64,000 bases of DNA from Polaribacter gangjinensis (GTDB lineage Bacteria; Bacteroidota; Bacteroidia; Flavobacteriales; Flavobacteriaceae): assembly GCF_038024125.1 (NCBI RefSeq), contig NZ_CP150662.1, positions 2,125,501-2,189,500 of the forward strand. Reading direction: 5' to 3'. The position numbers and the translations under genes were made by a program. The notes under the pieces were generated by a model. The model saw only the letters and a list, made by a program, of their open reading frames with translations, did not search any database and had not been told where the DNA came from. Shown piece by piece: positions 53,373 through 61,920 of the stretch (position 1 is its first letter; each line of letters starts with the position of its first letter).

Positions 53373-55046
53373 TTAATTTATGATGAATTTAATCGACTTT
53401 TCTTTATTAATTTTTAAAATATACATGCCTTTTGATAACTGATTTATTTTTAAAAATTCAGTTAGCTTACCGCTATTTTTTTCTAAAATCAAACGACCAT
53501 TGACATCAAATATTTTAATAGATTTTAATTCTTTTTTAATAGATTTTACGTGTAAAATATCATTAGTTGGATTTGGAAAAATTTGGTAAGAAATCTCTTC
53601 TATTATTGAATTATCAGTAGTTGATAAAGTTTCTTTAATTAAAAAAGCATCCATAGCTATTGAAGGACTTCCATCTTCATCCCAAGCGCCTTTTGAGTAT
53701 GAATTCCAATTTTTATGAGCAATTGGTTCCCAATAAAATACACCTAAACCGTTTGCTTGTTTTGTTTTTTCAATAATATAAGTTAAGAATTGATTTGAAA
53801 TATCTGGTCTATTGCTTGCAAAACCAACTTCTGCCATCATTACGTCTTTATTATATCTCGTTTTTACATCAATCATATTATTATAGGTGTCATTTACCAT
53901 TGAAACCCAGTTGTTTTCCTCAGGATATAAAGACATTCCTATAATATCTAATCTGCTTGAAATCAATCCATTGTTTATCAATCCATCAATATTCCAACGA
54001 AATAAAGGATTGTAGTTTCCATTAGGAAGGTGTAAAATTGTTTTGATAGAATTGTTGAATGCTTTTACAGCATTTGTTCCTGCATTTATGAATTTTGCAT
54101 AATTTCCAAAACCTCCTGTTGATGCTTTTCCTGAATTCCACAACATTCCATCACTTGTTTCATTGCCAATTTGAACCCATTTTGGTGTAATTCCTTTTGT
54201 ATTCAATGCGTTTAAAATATCAGTTGTATGATTATAAACCGCTGTTTCTAATTGAGAAATTGAGAAATTTATCCAAGCTACAGGTTTTGTTTGTTGACCA
54301 GGATCTGCCCACCAATCACTGTAATGAATGGAAATCATAACCTCTAAACCAGCGTTTTTTGCGAGTTCAGCTTTGACAACTAAATCATCAATATCACACC
54401 AACCATTTGCTGATGAAACATCAGGATTTACCCATACTCTTAATCTTACAGCATCTAAATCATATTCTTTTAATAAAGGCATCAATTCTTTTGAATTACC
54501 ATTGTTATCTTTCCATGAAAAACCACTGTTTTCCATTTCTGTCATCCAGCTAATGTCAGCACCATTATTGATGCGATTTTTGCTAAACTCATATCCTTGT
54601 GTATTTTGTAAAATCAATGCAGGCGTGTTCCAATAGCCAGCCCAAGCATTTGCTATCCAATTTGTTTTGTATAAAATTGCTTTTACCTGGTAATAATGTC
54701 CATTTGGCAAATTTGTTGACAATTTGTGAACACTTCCAATAAAAAAATTAACTGAATTTTGAATATTTGTTCCGGTTTGTTGATTTTGTAAAGTGCTTTC
54801 TGCGATGGTTTTAACAAATTGATTATTTCCATCTAGGATTTCTAAACCAATATAAATGTGATTTCCAATAGAACCAACTTCACTTGAATAGTTGAAGTTA
54901 ATTGTTAAAGTAGCTCCTAATAAAGGACTTACCTCAAGTGGGTTTTCATTAAAGGAGGTAATTTCTATGGATTGTGAGAAAAGAGTTTTATTATAAAAAA
55001 CAAAACAGAACAAAATGGCTTTTATTATCTGAAATTTCTGAAACAT
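53373..55046 (-). CDS. GH53 endo-beta-1,4-galactanase with N-terminal beta-sandwich and T9SS sorting domain
   Basis: The 557-residue protein has a signal peptide, a beta-sandwich-like region (about 27-150) that may be a binding module, a GH53 catalytic barrel (about 160-480) and a T9SS sorting domain (about 488-557, YQIFPNPTNDILHV to LSKGMYILKINKEKSIKFI). The acid/base Glu296 is in VQIGNETSDG and the nucleophile Glu406 in VMMAEVGFASN. Family members cut beta-1,4-galactan, as in arabinogalactan type I. Sorting should place it on the surface. It lies 12 bp after the second GH53 gene. Confidence 0.93.
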   Translation of the reverse strand: MFQKFQIIKAILFCFVFYNKTLFSQSIEITSFNENPLEVSPLLGATLTINFNYSSEVGSIGNHIYIGLEILDGNNQFVKTIAESTLQNQQTGTNIQNSVNFFIGSVHKLSTNLPNGHYYQVKAILYKTNWIANAWAGYWNTPALILQNTQGYEFSKNRINNGADISWMTEMENSGFSWKDNNGNSKELMPLLKEYDLDAVRLRVWVNPDVSSANGWCDIDDLVVKAELAKNAGLEVMISIHYSDWWADPGQQTKPVAWINFSISQLETAVYNHTTDILNALNTKGITPKWVQIGNETSDGMLWNSGKASTGGFGNYAKFINAGTNAVKAFNNSIKTILHLPNGNYNPLFRWNIDGLINNGLISSRLDIIGMSLYPEENNWVSMVNDTYNNMIDVKTRYNKDVMMAEVGFASNRPDISNQFLTYIIEKTKQANGLGVFYWEPIAHKNWNSYSKGAWDEDGSPSIAMDAFLIKETLSTTDNSIIEEISYQIFPNPTNDILHVKSIKKELKSIKIFDVNGRLILEKNSGKLTEFLKINQLSKGMYILKINKEKSIKFIIN

Positions 55047-55058
55047 TTCAAGTTTTTT

Positions 55059-56099
55059 TTAATATCTTACATATTTATCAAATACAGTTATTACAGGTAA
55101 AACATTGCCGTCTTTATCAAAATAAGTTCTGTTAGAAAAGCTTTTGTTAGGAGCAGCAGGTTCCCACCAAAAAATCCCTTTACCTTTATTGTTTGGAATT
55201 CCTAAAATTATTTTATGTACCTCTTCTAAAAAATCTTTTTGGCCTTGAGGTGTTTCAGGAAAGGGAGCAGGCTTACTACTATATTCTGCTTGGGCATAAT
55301 TATAGGCTGTTTCTACCAAAACAATATCTTTATCATATCTTAAGGCTGTATAATGCAAACAATCTTTTAGGTCTAGCAAGCTGCCATGCCACCAAGGATA
55401 GTAAGACTGACCAATAACATCAAATTGTATGTTATATGTATTGAGTTTATCAAAAAAATACTTGGTAAATTCTTTGTTTCCCCCTTTATCAATATGAATC
55501 ATAATTTTGGGAACGGAGTTATTAGCAACACTTGCATAAACTCCATTGATTCCTGCTTTTAGTAATGCTGCAAAATTGTCCCAATTTTCTGGTAATTTAC
55601 CATAAGGCCAAAGCATGCCAGTACTTATTTCATTGCCAATCTGAACCATATCTGGAGATACATTTGCTTTTCTAAAAGCTTCTAAAGTTTCTTTGGTGTA
55701 CTCGTAAACTAAATTTTCGATTTCTTTTTGAGTCTTTCCTTCCCATGCTTTTGGTACATGTTGTTTGGCAGGGTCAGCCCAAGTATCTGAGTAATGATAA
55801 TCTAGTAAAAATTTAAATCCTCGTTGTTTGGCCTCTTTGGCTAAATTGATAGTATATGTAAGGTTGTTTGGAAGTTCAGTAGGACTATGAAATAATCGTA
55901 ATCGTATCCAATTGTAGCCATGCTCTCTAAAAATTTCAACTACTTTTTTTGATTTCTTATTTTCTTTAAAAGCATATCCATTGTCCTCAGCTTCTTTTGC
56001 GAATGATAAATCTGCGCCAATCATGTATTCTTGTGAATTCATTTGAAAACAAATTAAAGAAAGAGCAAAAACTAATGTTAGTTTGTATAATTTTTTCAT
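55059..56099 (-). CDS. GH53 endo-beta-1,4-galactanase, single-domain
   Basis: The 346-residue protein has a signal peptide (to about QMNSQ) and a bare GH53 barrel: YMIGADLSFAKEAEDNGY, YNWIRLRLFHSP, FLLDYHYSDTWADPAKQ. Glu157 in VQIGNEISTGMLWPYG is the acid/base and Glu263 in VLVETAYNYAQ the nucleophile. It should be periplasmic and finish shorter galacto-oligosaccharides made by its surface neighbour. It is the first gene of the pair; no SusCD genes lie beside it. Confidence 0.94.
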   Translation of the reverse strand: MKKLYKLTLVFALSLICFQMNSQEYMIGADLSFAKEAEDNGYAFKENKKSKKVVEIFREHGYNWIRLRLFHSPTELPNNLTYTINLAKEAKQRGFKFLLDYHYSDTWADPAKQHVPKAWEGKTQKEIENLVYEYTKETLEAFRKANVSPDMVQIGNEISTGMLWPYGKLPENWDNFAALLKAGINGVYASVANNSVPKIMIHIDKGGNKEFTKYFFDKLNTYNIQFDVIGQSYYPWWHGSLLDLKDCLHYTALRYDKDIVLVETAYNYAQAEYSSKPAPFPETPQGQKDFLEEVHKIILGIPNNKGKGIFWWEPAAPNKSFSNRTYFDKDGNVLPVITVFDKYVRY

Positions 56100-56305
56100 A
56101 ATAAATTGTTTAAAAATTTACAAAAGTTGAATGTCAAATAAACTTTAAAATTACGAAATTTCAATTTGATATTTTTTTAAAAAATCATTAATTTAAGTTT
56201 ATTTTTTATAAAACTCTAAAAATTGCCTAGAAATTTTATCAATTCTGGCACTTTTCTTGTTGCAAATTTCTTATTTTTGAAAGACAATCTACACAACCAA
56301 CTTCT
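56100..56305. other. AT-rich intergenic region between GH53 and alpha-2-macroglobulin genes
   Basis: Divergent promoters should lie here. For the plus side, TATTTTTG at 56272-56279 fits the -7 consensus. I see no clear element for the GH53 side and no repeats. Confidence 0.45.
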
Positions 56306-56404
56306 ATGAAATCGCCATTAAAAACAGGTTTTCCTAAGCAAATAACTAAAGAAAATAAGGCGATTACGTATGTGACCTTAAAAAAACAAATTCCACACAT
56401 ATGA
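56306..56404 (+). CDS. Possible 32-residue upstream reading frame
   Basis: An ATG at 56306 opens a 32-codon frame (MKSPLKTGFPKQITKENKAI, then TYVTLKKQIPHI) whose TGA overlaps the ATG of the alpha-2-macroglobulin gene (ATGA). It begins 27 bp after a -7 element. There is no signal peptide and no recognised family. It could be a leader for coupled translation or chance. Confidence 0.3.
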   Translation: MKSPLKTGFPKQITKENKAITYVTLKKQIPHI

Positions 56405-59400
56405 AAACGAGACATTTCCTTGTGCTTTTGAGCACTTTTTTACTGATTTTTTCTTGTAAAAAAGATAACATTCAACCCAACAATATTTTTAAATTTAAAG
56501 AGTATATCAAGTTTACAACCTCAGGAATTGTATCTGTTGCAGAAAAAATTACAGTGAATCTCGCCAAAGATGTAGAAGGTTGGGAGCCAAATCAAGAAAT
56601 TTCAGCCGAAATTATTGCTGTAAAACCTTTTGTGAATGGTAAAATTAAAGTACTTAACAATCATGCTTTTGAATTTATTCCTGATGAAAATTTAGCTCCA
56701 AATACAGCATATACAGTTACTGTAAAATTGGGTGAATTGTATAAAAATACGCCCAAAAAATTTGAAACATATACGTTTCAATTCAAAACAATTACGCCAA
56801 GTTTTAGCATCAAAATGGGTACTATTCAGTCGTATTCTAGAGATTATCAATACATTGAAGGAATGTTACAATCTGCAGATATTATCGATTTGAAGCAAGT
56901 AAAAATGTTAATTCAAGCCTCACAAAAAGGGAAATCTAAAAAAATAGTGTGGAATGAATCCTATCAAAAAGAACGATTTTTTGAGTTTAAAATAGACAGT
57001 GTTCAGCGTTTTGAAACACAATCTGTTGTTTCGGTTTCTTGGGATGGAAAACCAATTGAAGCCATTACAAAAGGCGAAAATGACATTGCAATTCCAGGAA
57101 AAGACAGTTTTAAAGTATTGAGCATTAAACCAATAGATGCCAATGAACAATACATTTCCATCAATTTTTCTGATCCTTTGCAAAAACAACAAAATTTTGA
57201 TGGTTTGGTTACTATTGAAAATGAAAAAAATCCTCGTTTTATCATCAATGGAAATGAGTTAAAAGTATTTTCAGAAGTAAAATTTTCTGGAAATATCAAA
57301 GTGTCTGTTTTTGAGGGAGTTAAAAGTTCTGATGATTTTTCAATCAAAAAATATTTTTCAGAAACCATCACTTTTGAGCAACAAAAACCTGAAATCAGAG
57401 CGATTTCAAGTGGCGTAATTTTACCAAATTCGAGCAATTTGGTGTATAATTTTGAAGCTATCAATTTGAAAGCTGTTGATGTAAAAATCATCAAAATTTA
57501 TGAAAAAAATGTATTGCAGTTTTTGCAAGAAAATAACCTCAATAGCACTGATGAATATCAACTAAAAAGAGTGGGAAGAAGAGTGGCAAAAAAAACCATT
57601 ACGTTGGTTGCTGACCCCAAAAATTATAGTCAAAATTGGAGAGCTTACAGTGTTGATATTTCCAAAATGGTAGCCACTGAACCAGGTGCTATTTATAGAA
57701 TTGAAATTAGTTTTGGACAACATCAAAGTTTGTATAAATGCGATGAAAATACCATTTCTAAAGAGATAACTGAAGATGATAATTCAGATAAAGAAGAAAA
57801 TGAAGAATTGTATTGGGACAATCAATTGTATGATTATCGCGATTATGATTATGACTGGAATGAGCGAAATAATCCTTGTAACAAAGCGTATTATAAAAGT
57901 GGTGAGCGTTTTATTGCTCAAAATTTATTGGCTTCAAATCTTGGAATTACTGCCAAAAAAGGAACGAATAATGAGTACTTTTTTGCAATTACAAATATTG
58001 TAACTTCCAAACCTGAAGGCAATGCAAAAGTGCAATTGTTCAATTACCAACAACAAGAAATAGCTACCAAAAACACTACTTTAGATGGAATTGCAACCAT
58101 TACAAGTGAAAAAAATGCTGCTTTTGCTGTCGTTACAAAAGGTAAAAATAAAGGATATATCAAGTTAGAAGATGGTAATACTTTGTCTGTAAGTAATTTT
58201 GATGTTGCAGGAACACAAACTCAAAAAGGAATCAAAGGATATTTATATGGCGAACGCGGTGTTTGGAGACCTGGAGATGCTATGTATTTGACATTTTTAT
58301 TGAATGATATTGAAAATCCATTGCCCAAAAATCATCCTGTAAAATTAGAAATTACAGATCCACAAGGAAAATTGATCTACAAAAAAGTAACTTCAGAAAA
58401 CGTCAATAATTTTTACACTTTCAATGTACAAACTGCTGCCGAAGCAAAAACTGGAAATTACGAAGCCATGGTTTCTGTTGGTGGTGTCAGATTCTATAAA
58501 AATTTAAAAGTTGAAACGGTAAAACCAAATCGTTTAAAAATCAAAGTTGATTTTGAAGACGAAACATTAACAAGTCAAAAACCAATTAACGGAACTGTTG
58601 ACGTAAAATGGTTGCATGGAACACCTGCAAAAAATTTAAAAATAACGATTACTGCAAAAATTTCAGCAGCAAATTTCAGTTTTAAAAATTACCAAAAATA
58701 CTTATTTTCTGACCCTTCTAGAAGTTTTGAAACTGAAGAAATTACCTTTTTTGATGGAAATTTGAATGAAAATGGCATTTCGAAAATCAATAAAAATATC
58801 AAAATTGGAGAAAATGCGCCTGGCATGTTGCGAGTTCAATTTTTGGTAAGAGCTTTTGAAAATGGAGGTGATTTTTCCATTGATGCATTCACCAAAAACT
58901 ATGCTCCTTATACTTCTTTTGTGGGATTGAAAACACCAAATCAGGATAAAAATACGGCTTTAAATACCGATGAAAATCAACAATTTTCAATAGTTTCTGT
59001 CAACGAAAAAGGAATTCCAATTCAAAATACTGATGTTGAAGTTGTGATTTATCAAATTGCTTGGCGTTGGTGGTGGAGTGCTAGTTATGATAATTTATCA
59101 AAATACACTGCAAGCAGTTATCACAAACCATATAAAACGTTAAATATCAAAACAAACGCAAAAGGTGAAGGCACTTTTAAATTGAACATTCCTGAAGCTG
59201 AAAGAGGCCGTTTTTTAGTGAGAGTTATTGATAAAAAAAGTGGACATGCCACAGGAGAAGTAGTTTACTTTTACAAAAATTGGTGGGAAAATGCTACTTC
59301 AGGAGACAAAGAAGCTGCAAAAATGTTGATTTTTTCATCTGACAAAGAAAAATATACTGTTGGCGAAACTGCAAAAATTACCTTTCCTTCTGGCTCATCA

Positions 59401-61920
59401 GGAAATGCGTTGATAAGTATTGAAAATGGCACCAAAATTTTAGAAACAAAATGGGTTGCAGTGCAAAAAGGAATGACCACAGTCGAAATTCCAATTACCA
59501 AAAACATGGCGCCAAATGTATATGCAAGTATTTCATTATTACAACCTCATCAAATTTCGGAAAACGATTTGCCAATAAGACTTTTTGGAACAATTCCGTT
59601 GTTGGTAGAAGATACATCCACCAAATTAGAACCTCAAATTTCGATGCCAAATGAATTGCAGCCAGAAAAGGAATTTTCACTCACAGTTTCCGAAAAAAAC
59701 AACAAAGCAATGACCTATTCTGTTGCCATTGTTGAAGATGGATTGTTGGATTTAACACGTTTTAAAACGCCAAATGCCTTCGAAAATTTCTTTGCAAGAG
59801 AAGCTTTGGGAATCAAAACTTGGGATATTTTTGATGATGTGATTGGCGCGTATTCAGGAAGTGTTGATCAAGTTTTTGCAATTGGTGGAGATGGAAATTT
59901 AGAAAAAGGAAAAAATCCAAAAGTCAATAGATTTGAACCTGTTGTCAAATATTTAGGGCCTTTTTATTTAGAAAAAGGGGCAAAAAAATCACATAAAATC
60001 AAATTGCCAAATTATATTGGTTCAATTAGAGCTATGGTTGTTGCAGGAAATGTAAAAGAAGAAGCTTATGGAAGTGCAGAAAAAACAGTTCCTGTAAAAA
60101 AACCTTTGATGATTTTAGCAACATTGCCAAGAAAATTATCGCCTAAAGAAAAAGTTCGTTTGCCCATCAGTATTTTTACTATGGATGATAAAATTAAAAA
60201 TGTAACTATCAAAGTCAATACTAGCAAAGGATTGAAAGTAAATGGAAACAATTCACAAACCATCAGTTTTTCAAAATCGGATGAAAAAATGTGTTTTGTT
60301 GATTTGGATGTTTTACCTTTAACAGGAATTCAAACTGTTGAAATTTTAGGAACTGCAAATGGTCAAACTTCTTCATACAAAGTGACTTTAGAAGTTGTAA
60401 ATCCAAATCCAATTGCCTCAAAATTAATAGAAACAGAGTTGCAACCAAATTCTGAGAAAATTATTGATTTTGAAACATTTGGAGTTCAAGACTCTAATGC
60501 TGCAATGCTTGAATTGTCTACAATTCCTGCAATTAATTTTACGTCAAGATTGGCATATTTGATTCAATATCCTCATGGATGTTTGGAGCAAACTACCTCA
60601 AGTGTTTTTCCACAGTTGTATATGCCTTCCATTTTTGATATTTCATCAGCTAAAAAACAAGAAATTCAGGAGAATATCACGCAAGGAATTCGAAAAATTG
60701 GCAATTTTCAAAAACCAAATGGTGGCTTGAGTTATTGGTTAGGAGAAGATGAAATTAGTGATTGGGGAACTTCGTATGCAGGTCATTTTATGTTAGAAGC
60801 TGAGAAAAAAGGATTTGTGTTGCCATTAACATTTAAGACGAATTTTATTGCCTATCAAAAACAAGTTGCCCGAAATTGGAGACCAAGTTACAATACATAT
60901 TTGGGTGATTTAGAACAAGCTTATAGATTATATACATTGGCTTTGGCAAACAATCCTGATTTATCTGCCATGAATCGTTTGCGCGAATTTACAGCATTGT
61001 CTAATGATGCAAAATGGCGTTTGGCAGCTGCTTATGTGTTGGTTGGACAAAAAGAAGCAAGTGATGCTATTTTGAAAAACGCCAAATTCGATTTTTCTGA
61101 AAGTGATTATTACAATTATGGCTCCAATACCAGAAATGCTGCAATGGCTCTAGAAACAATGTTATTGACAAATAATAAAAACACTAAAGAATTGGCAACT
61201 TCCATTGCAAAAGATCTGTCTAGCAATCAATGGATGAGTACACAAACCACTGCTTTTAGTTTGTTAGCAATTGGAAAAATGGTAGAAAAAAACGGAGGAA
61301 AATCGCTTAAAATTACCCTTACAAATGGCGAAAAATCCGAGAAAATCGACACAAAATCTTCGTTAATTCAACGAAATTTAGTGGTTAAGAATGGAAAAAA
61401 TTCCATCCGAATTAAAAATAACGAAAATAATTTGGTGTATGTAAGAATTCTGAATTTTGGAAAACCAGCTCTTGGAAATGAAATTTCTGAAAGTAGAGGT
61501 TTGAGTGTTTCATTAAAATACAAAGATTTGAAAGGCGCTCCAATTGCAGTTAATCAGTTGAAACAAGGACAAGATTTTGTGGCAACAATTACAGTAAATA
61601 ACCCAAAAAACACAACTGTAAATGATATTGCCATCACTCAAATTTTTCCATCAGGATGGGAAATTGTAAATACACGTTTTACTGATTTTGGAACTAACAT
61701 CAAAAGTGAAGCACGCTATACAGATGTAAAAGATGATCGTGTTCATTTTTATATCGATTTGAAAAAACAAGCCGCAAAACCAGAAACAAAAACCTTTACT
61801 GTTTTGTTAAATGCTGCATATTTAGGCAATTATTATTTACCAGGAATTCAAGTTGAAGCAATGTACGACAATGATTATTTTGTAAAAACCAAAGGAAGTT
61901 GGATAAAAGTGGTGGAATAA
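56401..61920 (+). CDS. Alpha-2-macroglobulin family lipoprotein
   Basis: The 1839-residue envelope protein traps foreign proteases. The lipobox LLIFSC gives a mature lipidated Cys19. It has an N-terminal Ig-like region, repeated MG domains (GYLYGERGVWRPGDAMYLTFLL in the middle), the YfhM-type block, and the thioester motif C-L-E-Q at 1394-1397 (YPHGCLEQTTSS) followed by an alpha-alpha barrel complement-like domain. The intact thioester argues for an active trap. The gene runs into pbpC, as in the yfhM-pbpC pair of Enterobacteria, where trap and cell-wall repair are thought to work together. Confidence 0.96.
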   Translation: MKTRHFLVLLSTFLLIFSCKKDNIQPNNIFKFKEYIKFTTSGIVSVAEKITVNLAKDVEGWEPNQEISAEIIAVKPFVNGKIKVLNNHAFEFIPDENLAPNTAYTVTVKLGELYKNTPKKFETYTFQFKTITPSFSIKMGTIQSYSRDYQYIEGMLQSADIIDLKQVKMLIQASQKGKSKKIVWNESYQKERFFEFKIDSVQRFETQSVVSVSWDGKPIEAITKGENDIAIPGKDSFKVLSIKPIDANEQYISINFSDPLQKQQNFDGLVTIENEKNPRFIINGNELKVFSEVKFSGNIKVSVFEGVKSSDDFSIKKYFSETITFEQQKPEIRAISSGVILPNSSNLVYNFEAINLKAVDVKIIKIYEKNVLQFLQENNLNSTDEYQLKRVGRRVAKKTITLVADPKNYSQNWRAYSVDISKMVATEPGAIYRIEISFGQHQSLYKCDENTISKEITEDDNSDKEENEELYWDNQLYDYRDYDYDWNERNNPCNKAYYKSGERFIAQNLLASNLGITAKKGTNNEYFFAITNIVTSKPEGNAKVQLFNYQQQEIATKNTTLDGIATITSEKNAAFAVVTKGKNKGYIKLEDGNTLSVSNFDVAGTQTQKGIKGYLYGERGVWRPGDAMYLTFLLNDIENPLPKNHPVKLEITDPQGKLIYKKVTSENVNNFYTFNVQTAAEAKTGNYEAMVSVGGVRFYKNLKVETVKPNRLKIKVDFEDETLTSQKPINGTVDVKWLHGTPAKNLKITITAKISAANFSFKNYQKYLFSDPSRSFETEEITFFDGNLNENGISKINKNIKIGENAPGMLRVQFLVRAFENGGDFSIDAFTKNYAPYTSFVGLKTPNQDKNTALNTDENQQFSIVSVNEKGIPIQNTDVEVVIYQIAWRWWWSASYDNLSKYTASSYHKPYKTLNIKTNAKGEGTFKLNIPEAERGRFLVRVIDKKSGHATGEVVYFYKNWWENATSGDKEAAKMLIFSSDKEKYTVGETAKITFPSGSSGNALISIENGTKILETKWVAVQKGMTTVEIPITKNMAPNVYASISLLQPHQISENDLPIRLFGTIPLLVEDTSTKLEPQISMPNELQPEKEFSLTVSEKNNKAMTYSVAIVEDGLLDLTRFKTPNAFENFFAREALGIKTWDIFDDVIGAYSGSVDQVFAIGGDGNLEKGKNPKVNRFEPVVKYLGPFYLEKGAKKSHKIKLPNYIGSIRAMVVAGNVKEEAYGSAEKTVPVKKPLMILATLPRKLSPKEKVRLPISIFTMDDKIKNVTIKVNTSKGLKVNGNNSQTISFSKSDEKMCFVDLDVLPLTGIQTVEILGTANGQTSSYKVTLEVVNPNPIASKLIETELQPNSEKIIDFETFGVQDSNAAMLELSTIPAINFTSRLAYLIQYPHGCLEQTTSSVFPQLYMPSIFDISSAKKQEIQENITQGIRKIGNFQKPNGGLSYWLGEDEISDWGTSYAGHFMLEAEKKGFVLPLTFKTNFIAYQKQVARNWRPSYNTYLGDLEQAYRLYTLALANNPDLSAMNRLREFTALSNDAKWRLAAAYVLVGQKEASDAILKNAKFDFSESDYYNYGSNTRNAAMALETMLLTNNKNTKELATSIAKDLSSNQWMSTQTTAFSLLAIGKMVEKNGGKSLKITLTNGEKSEKIDTKSSLIQRNLVVKNGKNSIRIKNNENNLVYVRILNFGKPALGNEISESRGLSVSLKYKDLKGAPIAVNQLKQGQDFVATITVNNPKNTTVNDIAITQIFPSGWEIVNTRFTDFGTNIKSEARYTDVKDDRVHFYIDLKKQAAKPETKTFTVLLNAAYLGNYYLPGIQVEAMYDNDYFVKTKGSWIKVVE

